From NCBI GenBank assembly GCA_015056655.1, contig SVFV01000028.1, forward strand, positions 1 through 47,907: DNA of 47,907 nucleotides, read 5' to 3'. The translations under genes were made by a program, and so were the position numbers. Shown here piece after piece: positions 1-8,589 of the stretch. The DNA is from Butyrivibrio sp. GTDB lineage: Bacteria > Bacillota > Clostridia > Lachnospirales > Lachnospiraceae. The notes beneath the pieces were generated by a model that was not told where the DNA came from, ran no database searches, and saw only the letters and a program-made list of their open reading frames with translations. Each line of letters begins with the position of its first letter. Positions within the stretch are counted from its first letter, which is position 1.

Positions 1-39
1 CAATACACAACATTCAAATTTGCGCAAAAAATAAAGCCA

Positions 40-261
40 TCACTGGCTTCTGAGGATTTTGGGTGTCAAACTTCCGTAAAGTCTGATTATTGCGCCAAGA
101 ACAATGATTGAAATAGGCAAAACTACAGTAAAGAGTCTGTTAAAGGATACGTTTGATATATTGACATGTGTGGCATTTGCTTTCTCCCTTTTGTACCAGA
201 GATACATAGCAGAAAGAGTAATTAAAATATAGATAACGCCAAACCAAAAATTAAAGGTCAT
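40..261 (-). CDS. Small two-helix membrane protein, function unknown
   Basis: The product is 73 residues if the ATG at 261 is used. That start has GGAG at 271-274 with 9 nt spacing, while the in-frame ATG at 294 lies only a few bases after the predicted transcription start and has no ribosome site. The protein has two hydrophobic segments (about residues 3-20 and 45-62) separated by a short basic, polar loop. I recognise no family. It is transcribed divergently from the radical SAM gene and has its own near-consensus promoter, which supports it as a real gene despite its size. It might instead be the last gene of an unrelated neighbouring unit; the window ends 39 bases beyond it. Confidence 0.6.
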   Translation of the reverse strand: MTFNFWFGVIYILITLSAMYLWYKREKANATHVNISNVSFNRLFTVVLPISIIVLGAIIRLYGSLTPKILRSQ

Positions 262-308
262 CCTAAAAGTCTCCAAAACACTGTTTTTCACCATATATGC
301 GTGATTTA

Positions 309-337
309 ATTATAGGAAATGCCTGTACCTTCGTCAA
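309..337 (-). promoter_or_regulatory. SigA-type promoter for the small membrane protein
   Basis: On the minus strand TTGACG (332-337) is followed by exactly 17 nt and TATAAT (309-314). Transcription would start near 302, giving a leader of about 40 nt before the ATG at 261. Confidence 0.7.
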
Positions 338-354
338 ATACTAATGAAGCTTGG

Positions 355-382
355 TTGAAAAAATATCTTCTTATGTTATAAT
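355..382 (+). promoter_or_regulatory. SigA-type promoter for the radical SAM operon
   Basis: TTGAAA (355-360), 16 nt, TATAAT (377-382). Transcription would start near 389, about 28 nt before the preferred ATG at 417. It lies back to back with the minus-strand promoter at 309-337. Confidence 0.65.
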
Positions 383-416
383 CTAATCTGTTTTATAGAT
401 GATGGAGGATTATGTA

Positions 417-1412
417 ATGCCTATAAAAGTAAACAGTTTCATGGGTAAATTTGGATGGTTTGCAAGGAAGCATTTCCCTATGCTTGCCAGTGAAGCATAT
501 CTCAAGCTTCAGTTTGCAACCAGAAATAAACAGCAGCAGCAGTATATCGACTATTTCATGAATGCACCGGAAGTTCCGATGCCTAATGTTGTAAATATAG
601 AGACAATCAACAGATGTAATTCAACCTGCGCTTTCTGTACAGCTAATGTTAATGCTGAGAAGCGCCCCCTTTGCAAAATTGATGATGACCTTTACAAGAA
701 CATCATTGATCAGCTTGCAGATTGGGGATACAAGGGACATCTTACACTTTACGGAAATAATGAGCCTTTACTTGATACTAAGATTGTTGAGCGTCATAAG
801 TATGCAAGAGAGAAGCTTCCGGATTGCTTCATTTTCATGAGCACAAACGGGCTTATCCTCAGCATTGATAAGGTAAAAGAAATCCAGCCTTATATCAATC
901 AGCTCATTATCAACAACTACAGTATGGAGTTTAAGCTTCACGACAATATCCAGAAGCTTTATGATTATGTAAAAGCTAATCCTGATGAATTCAAGGATCT
1001 CGATATTCAGATTCAGATGAGATATCTTCAGGAGGTACTTACAAACAGAGCTGGTTCAGCACCTAACAAGCAGGCTACAGAGAAGGTTATCAAGGAGACA
1101 TGTCTTCTTCCCTTCACAGATATGTGGATCATGCCTAATGGAAAGCTCGGACTTTGCTGCTGCGATAACTACGAGGTAACAGATTTCGCTGACCTTAGTA
1201 AGGTTAGCCTTAAGGAAGGCTGGGCTTCAGAGAAGTTCATGGAGACCAGAAGAAGAATTGCAGAGGGACGTCAGAATGAGCCCTTCTGTAAGCACTGTGA
1301 TTTCATTGATGCAGGCTTCCGTATGACAGTGGTAAAGGCAATTCTTGAAGGAAGAGATCCTAACAAGCTTGGCGGTCAGCAGAGAATGAAGCTTATCAAG
1401 AAAGAAGACTAA
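417..1412 (+). CDS. Radical SAM protein with SPASM-like C-terminal domain
   Basis: The product has 331 residues. I chose the ATG at 417 because GGAGG at 404-408 sits 8 nt upstream; the ATGs at 399 and 402 overlap or precede that site. The CX3CX2C motif that binds the radical SAM 4Fe-4S cluster is at about C67, C71 and C74 (RCNSTCAFC). A second cysteine-rich region near the C-terminus (CLLPF, GLCCCDN, CKHCD) looks like a SPASM/twitch domain carrying auxiliary Fe-S clusters. Such enzymes act on peptides, lipids or sugars; the substrate cannot be read from the sequence. The next gene, a polytopic membrane protein, starts 4 nt after the stop, so co-transcription with the GT genes is likely. A role in modifying a lipid-linked glycan is inference only. 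Confidence 0.85.
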   Translation: MPIKVNSFMGKFGWFARKHFPMLASEAYLKLQFATRNKQQQQYIDYFMNAPEVPMPNVVNIETINRCNSTCAFCTANVNAEKRPLCKIDDDLYKNIIDQLADWGYKGHLTLYGNNEPLLDTKIVERHKYAREKLPDCFIFMSTNGLILSIDKVKEIQPYINQLIINNYSMEFKLHDNIQKLYDYVKANPDEFKDLDIQIQMRYLQEVLTNRAGSAPNKQATEKVIKETCLLPFTDMWIMPNGKLGLCCCDNYEVTDFADLSKVSLKEGWASEKFMETRRRIAEGRQNEPFCKHCDFIDAGFRMTVVKAILEGRDPNKLGGQQRMKLIKKED

Positions 1413-1416
1413 TTAT

Positions 1417-3189
1417 ATGAGAGAACTTTTTGGAAAGATTATTTCCAGATGGTACATCTGTCTCATAGGACTATTTTTAATAGCTGTTTTTGCAATGTAT
1501 ATGATAGTTGGCGAAAACAGCTATATTGCTGTGCACGATAATCTGGATCTTTTTGTGGCTCAGTACAAAATGATGCAGAATACGGGCACTTTTTTTGCGC
1601 ATAATGCAGAGGTTCCATTCCTCGGAGGAATCAGCAGAGATAATCTCCCTGGAGAATTCTACCTCTATTCGGTATTGTTCGAGTTATTCCCGGCTTATAC
1701 TGCCTATGTTTTAGGCTACATTCTTAAGGTGGTAATTGCCATAGTCGGATGCCTTTTGCTTTTGAAGGACTTTGGGCAAAAGAGCGACGCGGTGGCATGG
1801 ATTTGCAGCTTTGCCTATGGCATTCTGAATCTTTTCCCGGCATTTGGAATATGCTTCGCTTCAATTCCCCTTGCTATTTTCCTTTTGAGGAGAATTTACA
1901 AGATTGGGCTTTCAAAAAAGACCATTCCGTTTTATGTGCTCCTTTTCCTGTATCCAGTTGTTTCTTATTTCTCATATTTTGGAATGTTTATCCTGGGATA
2001 CCTGGTGCTTGCAATTATTTGGAGAGGGATAGCTGATAAAAAGCCTTCTGTATCATTGATAATTGCGCTATTTGTCCTCGGAGCAGGCTATAGCATATTG
2101 GAGTACAGATTATTCGGAGCAATGCTCTTTTCTAATGAGATTACTATAAGGACAACCATGAAGGATGCAAATATGAGCGCTGCTCAGATTCTTCATGAGA
2201 TTGTTGACGTATGGAAAAATGGCATGATGCATGCTGATGATGCTCATACAAAGCTGGTTCTTCCTGTGTGTGTCATTTACTTCGTATTCCTGAATGCCAG
2301 ATATATTATTAAGAAGAACATCAAGGGAATTTTCACTGATGTGTATAACTTCTTTGCACTTCTGCTAGCATTTAACAGTATTGTCTATGGAATCTATTAC
2401 AGTGAGGCAGTGAGGAACCTTGTTGCAACCCTTGTGCCTCCGCTTACGGGCTATCAGTTCAACAGAACAGTGTTCTTTAGCCCTTTTGTATGGTATGCAT
2501 CATTTTATATTATCTGCCGCAGGCTCTATGAGGCGGGAGAGAGAGCTGAGATTACAGAGCTTAAAGCAAAGCTTTTAAAGGTGGTAGCAGTACTTATTCC
2601 AGTGACAGCAGTTTTTGTGATCCTTCTTTTCTCAGGTCATTACAATGATGTATATGATACAGCTTTTGGAACGACTTATAAGATAAAGACAGGACATGAG
2701 GTAGACAGGCTAAGCTACAGAGAGTTTTACTCAGAAGAGCTTTTTGATAAAATTAAAAGCGATATCGGCTATGATGAGGATGAGTGGGCTGTGGCCTATG
2801 GAATCCATCCGGCTGTGCTTGAATATAATGGGATTTCAACTCTTGATGGATATCTTGGCTTCTATTCCCAGGAGTACAAGGACGCTTTCCGCAAGGTCAT
2901 AGCTCCTGCACTCGAGAGAAAAGAAAACACCAAGGCATTCTTTGATGACTGGGGAGCAAGATGCTATCTGTACTCAGGAACAGATGACTCAATTGTCATG
3001 GCTACAAGAAGCTATATAGGAGTGACTGATACAGATATTTACATTGATTCTGATGCACTAAAGGATCTGTCATGTAAATACATCTTTTCAAGGATAGAGA
3101 TATCCAATGCTGATGAGAAAAACTTAAAGCTTAAGGCGACATACAGTGATGAATCCACGCCTTATGTCATTTATTTATATGAATTATAG
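1417..3189 (+). CDS. Polytopic membrane protein, GT-C-like (resembles DUF6044 proteins)
   Basis: The product has 590 residues with roughly ten to twelve hydrophobic segments in the first 420 residues and a soluble C-terminal part of about 160 residues. An acidic extracytoplasmic motif follows the first helix (HDNLDLF), as in GT-C glycosyltransferases that use lipid-phosphate sugars. The overall look recalls the DUF6044 family, from memory rather than a search. The start is 4 nt behind the radical SAM stop with no clear ribosome site, suggesting translational coupling. The next gene encodes a polyprenyl-phosphate-type GT2, the usual supplier of donor for GT-C enzymes, so transfer of a sugar on the outer membrane face is the likely role. 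Acceptor unknown. Confidence 0.7.
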   Translation: MRELFGKIISRWYICLIGLFLIAVFAMYMIVGENSYIAVHDNLDLFVAQYKMMQNTGTFFAHNAEVPFLGGISRDNLPGEFYLYSVLFELFPAYTAYVLGYILKVVIAIVGCLLLLKDFGQKSDAVAWICSFAYGILNLFPAFGICFASIPLAIFLLRRIYKIGLSKKTIPFYVLLFLYPVVSYFSYFGMFILGYLVLAIIWRGIADKKPSVSLIIALFVLGAGYSILEYRLFGAMLFSNEITIRTTMKDANMSAAQILHEIVDVWKNGMMHADDAHTKLVLPVCVIYFVFLNARYIIKKNIKGIFTDVYNFFALLLAFNSIVYGIYYSEAVRNLVATLVPPLTGYQFNRTVFFSPFVWYASFYIICRRLYEAGERAEITELKAKLLKVVAVLIPVTAVFVILLFSGHYNDVYDTAFGTTYKIKTGHEVDRLSYREFYSEELFDKIKSDIGYDEDEWAVAYGIHPAVLEYNGISTLDGYLGFYSQEYKDAFRKVIAPALERKENTKAFFDDWGARCYLYSGTDDSIVMATRSYIGVTDTDIYIDSDALKDLSCKYIFSRIEISNADEKNLKLKATYSDESTPYVIYLYEL

Positions 3190-3207
3190 TTACAGAGAGG
3201 AAATAAT

Positions 3208-4155
3208 ATGGATAAGATAGCGGTTCTTATACCTTGCTACAATGAGGAACAGACAATAGAGAAGGTTATCAGGGATTCTAAGGCAGCTCTTCCTGATGCT
3301 GTTATATATGTGTATGACAATAATTCAACAGACAGAACAGCTGAGATTTCAGAGGCAGCAGGCGCTGTTGTTCGTCATGAGTATATGCAGGGAAAAGGTA
3401 ATGTTATAAGAAGGATGTTCAGAGAAATCGACGCTCAGTGCTACATCATGGTCGATGGAGATGATACATATCCTATGGACTCTGCTCCTGGCATGTGTGA
3501 GCTTGTTCTTGAGAAAAATGCAGACATGGTAGTTGGTGACAGACTTTCATCAACATATTTTACTGAGAATAAGAGACCTTTCCACAACTTTGGAAACAGC
3601 CTTGTAAGAGGAAGCATCAACAGACTTTTTGATTGCGACATCAGAGATGTAATGACGGGATTCAGAGCATTTAGCTACGAATTTGCGAAGACATTCCCTG
3701 TGCTTTCTACAGGCTTCGAGATTGAAACAGAGATGACTATTCACGCTGTTAATAATCATATGCAGATCGAGAACTATATCATTGAGTTCAGAGACAGACC
3801 TGAGGGATCAGAATCCAAGCTCAACACTTATTCAGACGGAATGAGAGTTCTTATGACGATTGCCAGACTTTACAGGGATTATAAGCCCATGGGCTTTTTC
3901 TCAATTTTGGCAGCACTACTTGCCATTATTTCAGTGGTATTTTTTGTTCCGATTCTTATGGCTTATTTTGAAACAGGCCTTGTAGACAGATTCCCTACTC
4001 TTATTGTTTGCGGATTTGTTATGCTTTCTGCAATCCTTGCTTTGTTTGCAGGAATGATACTCAATAACCTGACAATTAATCACAGACGTGAGTTCGAGAT
4101 GCGTCTTATCAGCCTCCACTCGGAAAAGAAGGCAAAAATTAAAGAGAATTTCTAA
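3208..4155 (+). CDS. GT2 glycosyltransferase, polyprenyl-phosphate sugar synthase type
   Basis: The product has 315 residues, with a GT-A catalytic domain in residues 1-225 and two C-terminal transmembrane helices (about 230-250 and 262-285). Visible motifs are IPCYNEEQTI at the N-terminus, DNNSTD for nucleotide binding and the metal-binding DGDDTYP; MTGFRAFS is typical of the DPM1/GtrB-like subgroup. These enzymes move a sugar from a nucleotide donor to undecaprenyl phosphate on the cytoplasmic face. GAGAGGAA precedes the ATG. It lies 18 nt behind the GT-C-like gene, which probably consumes its product. The sugar is not predictable. Confidence 0.85.
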   Translation: MDKIAVLIPCYNEEQTIEKVIRDSKAALPDAVIYVYDNNSTDRTAEISEAAGAVVRHEYMQGKGNVIRRMFREIDAQCYIMVDGDDTYPMDSAPGMCELVLEKNADMVVGDRLSSTYFTENKRPFHNFGNSLVRGSINRLFDCDIRDVMTGFRAFSYEFAKTFPVLSTGFEIETEMTIHAVNNHMQIENYIIEFRDRPEGSESKLNTYSDGMRVLMTIARLYRDYKPMGFFSILAALLAIISVVFFVPILMAYFETGLVDRFPTLIVCGFVMLSAILALFAGMILNNLTINHRREFEMRLISLHSEKKAKIKENF

Positions 4156-4192
4156 TCGAATAGATTAAGAATTCCTTAAGATTTAGCAATAA

Positions 4193-4223
4193 TTGCTTTC
4201 GTGTTAGTAAAAAGTGTTATTAT
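4193..4223 (+). promoter_or_regulatory. Possible weak promoter for the SGNH lipoprotein
   Basis: TTGCTT (4193-4198) and TATTAT (4218-4223) are 19 nt apart, longer than ideal. It is the best pair in the 103-nt gap, which otherwise holds only a short TTAAG/CTTAA inverted repeat. Confidence 0.3.
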
Positions 4224-4258
4224 CATTTGGGAACGTAGTATTTTGAGAGGAGTCATTT

Positions 4259-5482
4259 ATGAAACGAAAGATGGCCATACTCCTTGCGGCCGTAACCTTG
4301 ATGTCTGCAACAGCTTGTGCAGACAGGATTCCAGTAATAGGTAAGGCCTTTGGTGAAAAGAAGACGGAAGAGGTTGTTGTTGATGGAGTTAACAGCGCTG
4401 AACAGGATTCTTCTACTGAAGCCGAAGTAGGAACGCAGGAGACAGTGGTACCTGATGGTACAGATACTTCTTTAGAGGGAACAAGTGAAGCTGCTGATGC
4501 AGCTAGTGTAACTGAAGAGAATACAGAAGGAGAAGCACCTGCGCAGACAGATGCCCAGGCTAATGCAGAGAGTAGTTCTGAAGCTGATGTAGCTACTAAT
4601 GAGATAGTAGAACCAGAGATGGTTCAGCCTGAGGTTGTGCAGCCTGTAGAAGAGTCGGCACCCCCTGTTGCTGAGGCGCCTGTAGAGGACGATAAAGTAA
4701 TGGATATCGTTTTCATGGGTGACAGCCAGTTTGACAATGCAAGAGGAACAGGATCTGAGATTCCTGCTTACACATGCCATCTCCTTGATAATGTAAGATA
4801 TAGTAACCTTGCAATTGGTGGAACAGCAGCCTCTTTAGAGAGAGGACATGATCCTGATGCCGATACGATGACTGACAGTTGTTTTATTGGATTGTGCTAT
4901 ACTCTTGCTGGGAAAGTTACAGATACTTCTTTTGTTGATAAGTATCCTGCAGGCGAGGAGCTTAAAAACATCGATCCTTCCAAGGTTGATCTTTATGTAA
5001 TTGAATATGGTGCCAATGATTATATAAATGGTAAGGATCTTAGAAATCCTGACGATAATTATGATATTCATTCCTACAAAGGGGCTTTGACAGTCGGTAT
5101 CGAAACTTTAAAATCGATAAGTCCTAATGCCAAATTCCTTATCTGCGGACCTTCATATTGCATGTGGTATAACGCAGATGGCTATGTTATTGGAGACAGC
5201 TACACAGTTAGTAAGGGTATAGGTACTCTTTCAGAATATGCTGATATCTGCGGCAACCTTGCAGATGAAGAGGGCATCACCTATATGGATACAATGTATG
5301 CCACATATTTTGATTTAAAGATCACAACTGTGGATGATTACTTAAGTGACGGTCTTCATTATAATGAAAAGGGACGACAGATTTATGCTACAGCCCTTGC
5401 CCATTTTATTAAGAAGACAATGGGAATTGATGATCCTGAGCTTCAATATATGGAGATTGGAAATTTCGAGTATAAATTTTAA
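4259..5482 (+). CDS. SGNH/GDSL hydrolase lipoprotein with acidic linker
   Basis: The product has 407 residues. A lipoprotein signal ends in SATAC, so Cys20 should be lipidated and the protein anchored outside the membrane. Residues 30-145 form a low-complexity linker rich in E, S, T, A and V. The SGNH fold follows: GDS with nucleophile Ser156, oxyanion-hole GAND at 251-254, and catalytic Asp364/His367 in SDGLH. GGAG at 4249-4252 lies 6 nt before the ATG. The following genes are an MBOAT acyltransferase and another SGNH protein, so it may add or remove O-acyl groups on an exported glycan. The gene at 13794 is a diverged paralogue that lacks the serine. Confidence 0.85.
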   Translation: MKRKMAILLAAVTLMSATACADRIPVIGKAFGEKKTEEVVVDGVNSAEQDSSTEAEVGTQETVVPDGTDTSLEGTSEAADAASVTEENTEGEAPAQTDAQANAESSSEADVATNEIVEPEMVQPEVVQPVEESAPPVAEAPVEDDKVMDIVFMGDSQFDNARGTGSEIPAYTCHLLDNVRYSNLAIGGTAASLERGHDPDADTMTDSCFIGLCYTLAGKVTDTSFVDKYPAGEELKNIDPSKVDLYVIEYGANDYINGKDLRNPDDNYDIHSYKGALTVGIETLKSISPNAKFLICGPSYCMWYNADGYVIGDSYTVSKGIGTLSEYADICGNLADEEGITYMDTMYATYFDLKITTVDDYLSDGLHYNEKGRQIYATALAHFIKKTMGIDDPELQYMEIGNFEYKF

Positions 5483-5506
5483 TAGTCTGGCCAGACCAGG
5501 AATTAA

Positions 5507-5541
5507 TCCTTCGGTGCTCATAAGGCATCGAAGGAATTTTT
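5507..5541 (+). terminator. Intrinsic terminator after the SGNH lipoprotein
   Basis: An 11-bp stem with one G-U pair (5507-5517 with 5525-5535) and a 7-nt loop is followed by a short T run (5537-5541). Confidence 0.75.
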
Positions 5542-5567
5542 ATGTTATATTATAATGTGCGATATTT

Positions 5568-5576
5568 TGGTATACT
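5568..5576 (+). promoter_or_regulatory. Extended -10 promoter for the first MBOAT gene
   Basis: TGGTATACT is an extended -10 element (TGn plus TATACT at 5571-5576). No good -35 is visible. A start near 5583 leaves about 25 nt before the ATG at 5608. Confidence 0.5.
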
Positions 5577-5607
5577 ATCGTTAAATTATTTTGCGCGGAG
5601 AGAAAAG

Positions 5608-7011
5608 ATGCAGCTTACTTCATTGCAATTTCTGATATTTTTGCCCATTGTGGCACTGATGAACTATATCATTCCTAAGAAGTTCAGATATATATGGTTA
5701 CTAATTGCAAGCGTTTGCTTTTACGCTTCACTGGACCTTAAAGGAATACCGGTTCTTCTATTCACTATTTTATCCACATACCTTGCAGGACTCCTTATTG
5801 ATAAAAAGGAAGGGAATATAAAAAAGGTAATACTTTTTGCAGCGATAGCAGCAAATATTCTTATTCTTGCTTTGTCAAAATATTCAGGACTTACAATCTT
5901 TGCTGTAGTTGGAATTTCCTTCTTTATGTTTATGGCGATTTCTTATTGCATAGATGTTTACAGGGGAAAAATATCAAGCGAAAAAAACATTTTACAGTAT
6001 GCGCTGTTTGTCAGCTTTTTTCCGAATGTTACTTCAGGCCCTATTGAGAGAGCTGGTAATATGCTTCCTCAGTTTAAGGAGCCTAAGGATTTTGACTATG
6101 ACAGAGTTGTAGATGGTTTATTGCAGATGCTCTGGGGATATTTCATGAAGCTTGTTATAGCTGACAGAGCGGGAGTTCTTGTTAATGCAATATTTTCAGA
6201 TCCCAAGGCTTATGCAGGAACAGCTACCTTTGTGGCAGCATCACTTTACGGCTTTGAGATTTACTGTGACTTTGGTGGCTACAGTAACATAGCTATAGGA
6301 TGTGCGAGAGTTCTAGGCTATGACCTTATGAAGAACTTCAACTCTCCTTTCCTTGCAGGATCAATAGCTGGTTATTGGAGAAACTGGCATATATCCTTAT
6401 CAAGCTGGTTTAAGGATTATCTGTACATTCCTCTTGGCGGTAACAGAAAGGGAACACTTCGTAAGTACCTGAACATTATTATTGTATTTATCGTCAGCGG
6501 ATTGTGGCATGGAGCAGGAATTACCTTTGCTATCTGGGGACTTCTCCATGGATTGTATCAGGTTATAGGATACATACTGATGCCTGTAAGAGATAAGCTT
6601 TGCAGTATATTCAAGGTAAACAGAGAGGGCTTTTCACATAAGCTTTTAAAGATAGCAATTACCTTTAGCCTTTTGAATGTGGGCTGGATTTTTTTTAGAG
6701 TAACTAATTTCAAGGATGCTGTTTATATGGCTGTTCATCTTTTTGAGCTGCATCCTGGTGTTCTCTTTGATGGAACCTTTTATCAGTTGGGACTTAACAG
6801 ACCCAATGTGATACTTCTTGTAATAGCAATAATGATTCTTATCGCGGCTGATATCGCAGGACTTATGAAGATAAATATTCGTGAGAAGATTATGAGCCAG
6901 GGATTATGGCTTAGATGGCTTATTTATATCACAGCAATAGTTGTAATCGTAACCTGTGGAATCTGGGGACCTGGCTATAATGAGACAGGATTTATCTATG
7001 TACAATTTTAA
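5608..7011 (+). CDS. MBOAT-family membrane O-acyltransferase (first copy)
   Basis: The product has 467 residues. The ATG at 5608 has GGAG at 5597-5600 with 7 nt spacing and gives the usual family N-terminus; an in-frame ATG at 5542 overlaps the terminator and promoter and is rejected. About ten or more transmembrane segments are present. The MBOAT signatures are clear: SGPIER, YCDFGGYSNIAIG, YWRNWHISLS, YIPLGG and SGLWHGAG, whose His (about residue 301) is the expected catalytic one. DltB, AlgI and PatA homologues move acyl groups across the membrane and pass them to a partner that acylates the polymer. The SGNH protein encoded 18 nt downstream is the likely partner. Acetyl is the most probable group, but this is inferred. 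Confidence 0.93.
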   Translation: MQLTSLQFLIFLPIVALMNYIIPKKFRYIWLLIASVCFYASLDLKGIPVLLFTILSTYLAGLLIDKKEGNIKKVILFAAIAANILILALSKYSGLTIFAVVGISFFMFMAISYCIDVYRGKISSEKNILQYALFVSFFPNVTSGPIERAGNMLPQFKEPKDFDYDRVVDGLLQMLWGYFMKLVIADRAGVLVNAIFSDPKAYAGTATFVAASLYGFEIYCDFGGYSNIAIGCARVLGYDLMKNFNSPFLAGSIAGYWRNWHISLSSWFKDYLYIPLGGNRKGTLRKYLNIIIVFIVSGLWHGAGITFAIWGLLHGLYQVIGYILMPVRDKLCSIFKVNREGFSHKLLKIAITFSLLNVGWIFFRVTNFKDAVYMAVHLFELHPGVLFDGTFYQLGLNRPNVILLVIAIMILIAADIAGLMKINIREKIMSQGLWLRWLIYITAIVVIVTCGIWGPGYNETGFIYVQF

Positions 7012-7029
7012 GGAGAGCGTAGTACTTCG

Positions 7030-8529
7030 ATGAAAAAGAAGTTAGGAATTATATTAAAGGTAGTGCTGTTTCTGGCGCTGACTTGCACTGTTCTTTTTGG
7101 CGTGATGATGCTGACAGAGAGAAAAGCAAGTTATATTAAGAACAAAGCGTTTTTTGAGGAAGCAAAAAAGGATCATTTAGATGTTTTATTCCTTGGATCA
7201 TCTCATGTAATCAACGGAATCAATCCGCTTACACTTTATAGTGATTACGGAATTACTTCATATAATCTTGGCGGTCATGGTAGCCTTTTGCAGGAGACCT
7301 ACTGGCAGCTTATCAGGGCGCTTGATTATGCAAAGCCTGATTATGTGGTTGTAGACTGCTACATGATGGAGAAAAATTATCAGTATCTTGATGTGTGCGA
7401 AGAGGGCACTTCTGAAGAGGATATAGACTCTTCCATCAATAAGCTTCACCTTAATATGGATGCATACCCATTAAGTAAGCTCAAGATTGCGGCAGTCAAT
7501 GATCTTATCCAGGATCAGGACGTAAGAAATCAGTTCCTTTTCGATTTCATGGTTTACCATGACAGATGGAGCGAACTGGATAAAAACGATTTTGGCAGAT
7601 TCAATGGTAAGGCATCTACCAACAAGCTCATGGGAGCTGAGATGGTATATGGCGTAAAAACTGACGTTGATGTATATGAGCCCTGTCAGGAGGGTGAGGT
7701 ATTCACAGAGCAAACTGTAGGAAAAGAATACCTTATGAAGATAATCGATGAGTGCCAGAGAGACGGAATCGGAGTTCTTCTTGTATTCATTCCTTTCTCT
7801 GCTCAGACCTTTGACCAGGTAACAGCTAATACTGTAGCGCAGGTTGCAGACACCTATGGAGTTCCATATCTCAACATGCTTCAGGTTGACGGACTTATTG
7901 ACGAAGCTACAGACCTTAATGATCATGGACATCTTAATGCTGCAGGAGCAGACAAGGTTACAGATTATATAGGAAAATTCCTCTCGGAGAATGCAGACCT
8001 TACAGATCACAGAGAGGATCCTGAATATGAGAGCTGGACAAAGCTTTCTTCAAAGTATAAGAAGGACATAAACAATGCTATTCTTGATGGAGAAGAGCTT
8101 AGAACAGAGCTTAGTCTTTTGGCTAACAGTGATTACAACAGCGTGATCTATGTAAATAACAATTCACCTGCACTTAATGATGAGGGAGTAAAGCACCTTA
8201 TTACTAATATTTCAGGTACATCAAGAATTGATGAGGCTACAGATGGTCAGCCTTACATTCTGATAAATGATAAAGCTATGGGTGTAAGCTATGAGGCAGT
8301 TGGCGGTGAGACACTTGAGGGTGTGAGTACCTCCATGGGCGATATGACCTATATCCCGATTGAAGAGAAATTCAGACTGCTTTATCCTGTATCGGATGAA
8401 AGTGTTAACTATTTATATGATGATTCTCACACTGAAGACATTCAGATACTGATATATGATGATAATGGAGAAGTTCTTTCCCATTTATATTATGATTCTC
8501 TTGAGAGAGAATATCTGATGAATCAGTGA
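7030..8529 (+). CDS. Membrane-anchored SGNH-fold protein, partner of the MBOAT enzyme
   Basis: The product has 499 residues with one N-terminal transmembrane helix (about 7-28) and a large extracytoplasmic part. FLGSSHV carries the SGNH nucleophile serine near residue 57 and DHGHLNAAG supplies the late catalytic Asp/His, the DltD/AlgJ-like arrangement. The N-terminal region is also like that of MBOAT-partner proteins (LGSSH followed by an NLGGHG block). The ribosome site (GGAG around 7012-7016) is unusually far, about 14 nt, from the ATG. It follows the MBOAT gene by 18 nt. The likely role is final transfer of the acyl group to a glycan. The C-terminal 170 residues match nothing I recognise. 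Confidence 0.82.
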   Translation: MKKKLGIILKVVLFLALTCTVLFGVMMLTERKASYIKNKAFFEEAKKDHLDVLFLGSSHVINGINPLTLYSDYGITSYNLGGHGSLLQETYWQLIRALDYAKPDYVVVDCYMMEKNYQYLDVCEEGTSEEDIDSSINKLHLNMDAYPLSKLKIAAVNDLIQDQDVRNQFLFDFMVYHDRWSELDKNDFGRFNGKASTNKLMGAEMVYGVKTDVDVYEPCQEGEVFTEQTVGKEYLMKIIDECQRDGIGVLLVFIPFSAQTFDQVTANTVAQVADTYGVPYLNMLQVDGLIDEATDLNDHGHLNAAGADKVTDYIGKFLSENADLTDHREDPEYESWTKLSSKYKKDINNAILDGEELRTELSLLANSDYNSVIYVNNNSPALNDEGVKHLITNISGTSRIDEATDGQPYILINDKAMGVSYEAVGGETLEGVSTSMGDMTYIPIEEKFRLLYPVSDESVNYLYDDSHTEDIQILIYDDNGEVLSHLYYDSLEREYLMNQ

Positions 8530-8540
8530 TAAGGATAAAT

Positions 8541-8555
8541 GCCTTTGTAAAAGGC
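8541..8555 (+). terminator. Short hairpin between the SGNH gene and udk, possible weak terminator
   Basis: GCCTTT and AAAGGC pair around a 3-nt loop. The T-rich stretch starts about 12 nt later, so termination would be weak at best. Confidence 0.3.
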
Positions 8556-8589
8556 GCAGTTAAGTTTTAGTTTTGAAAGGAATATCAAT

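Noticed and set aside
5542..5607. N-terminal extension of the first MBOAT protein
   Set aside because: It overlaps the extended -10 element and abuts the terminator, while the ATG at 5608 has a good ribosome site and the family start.
7471..8010. Minus-strand open frame of 179 codons opposite the SGNH gene at 7030
   Set aside because: The plus strand carries a full-length SGNH protein with catalytic motifs; the antisense frame is Cys/Ile-rich without any domain.
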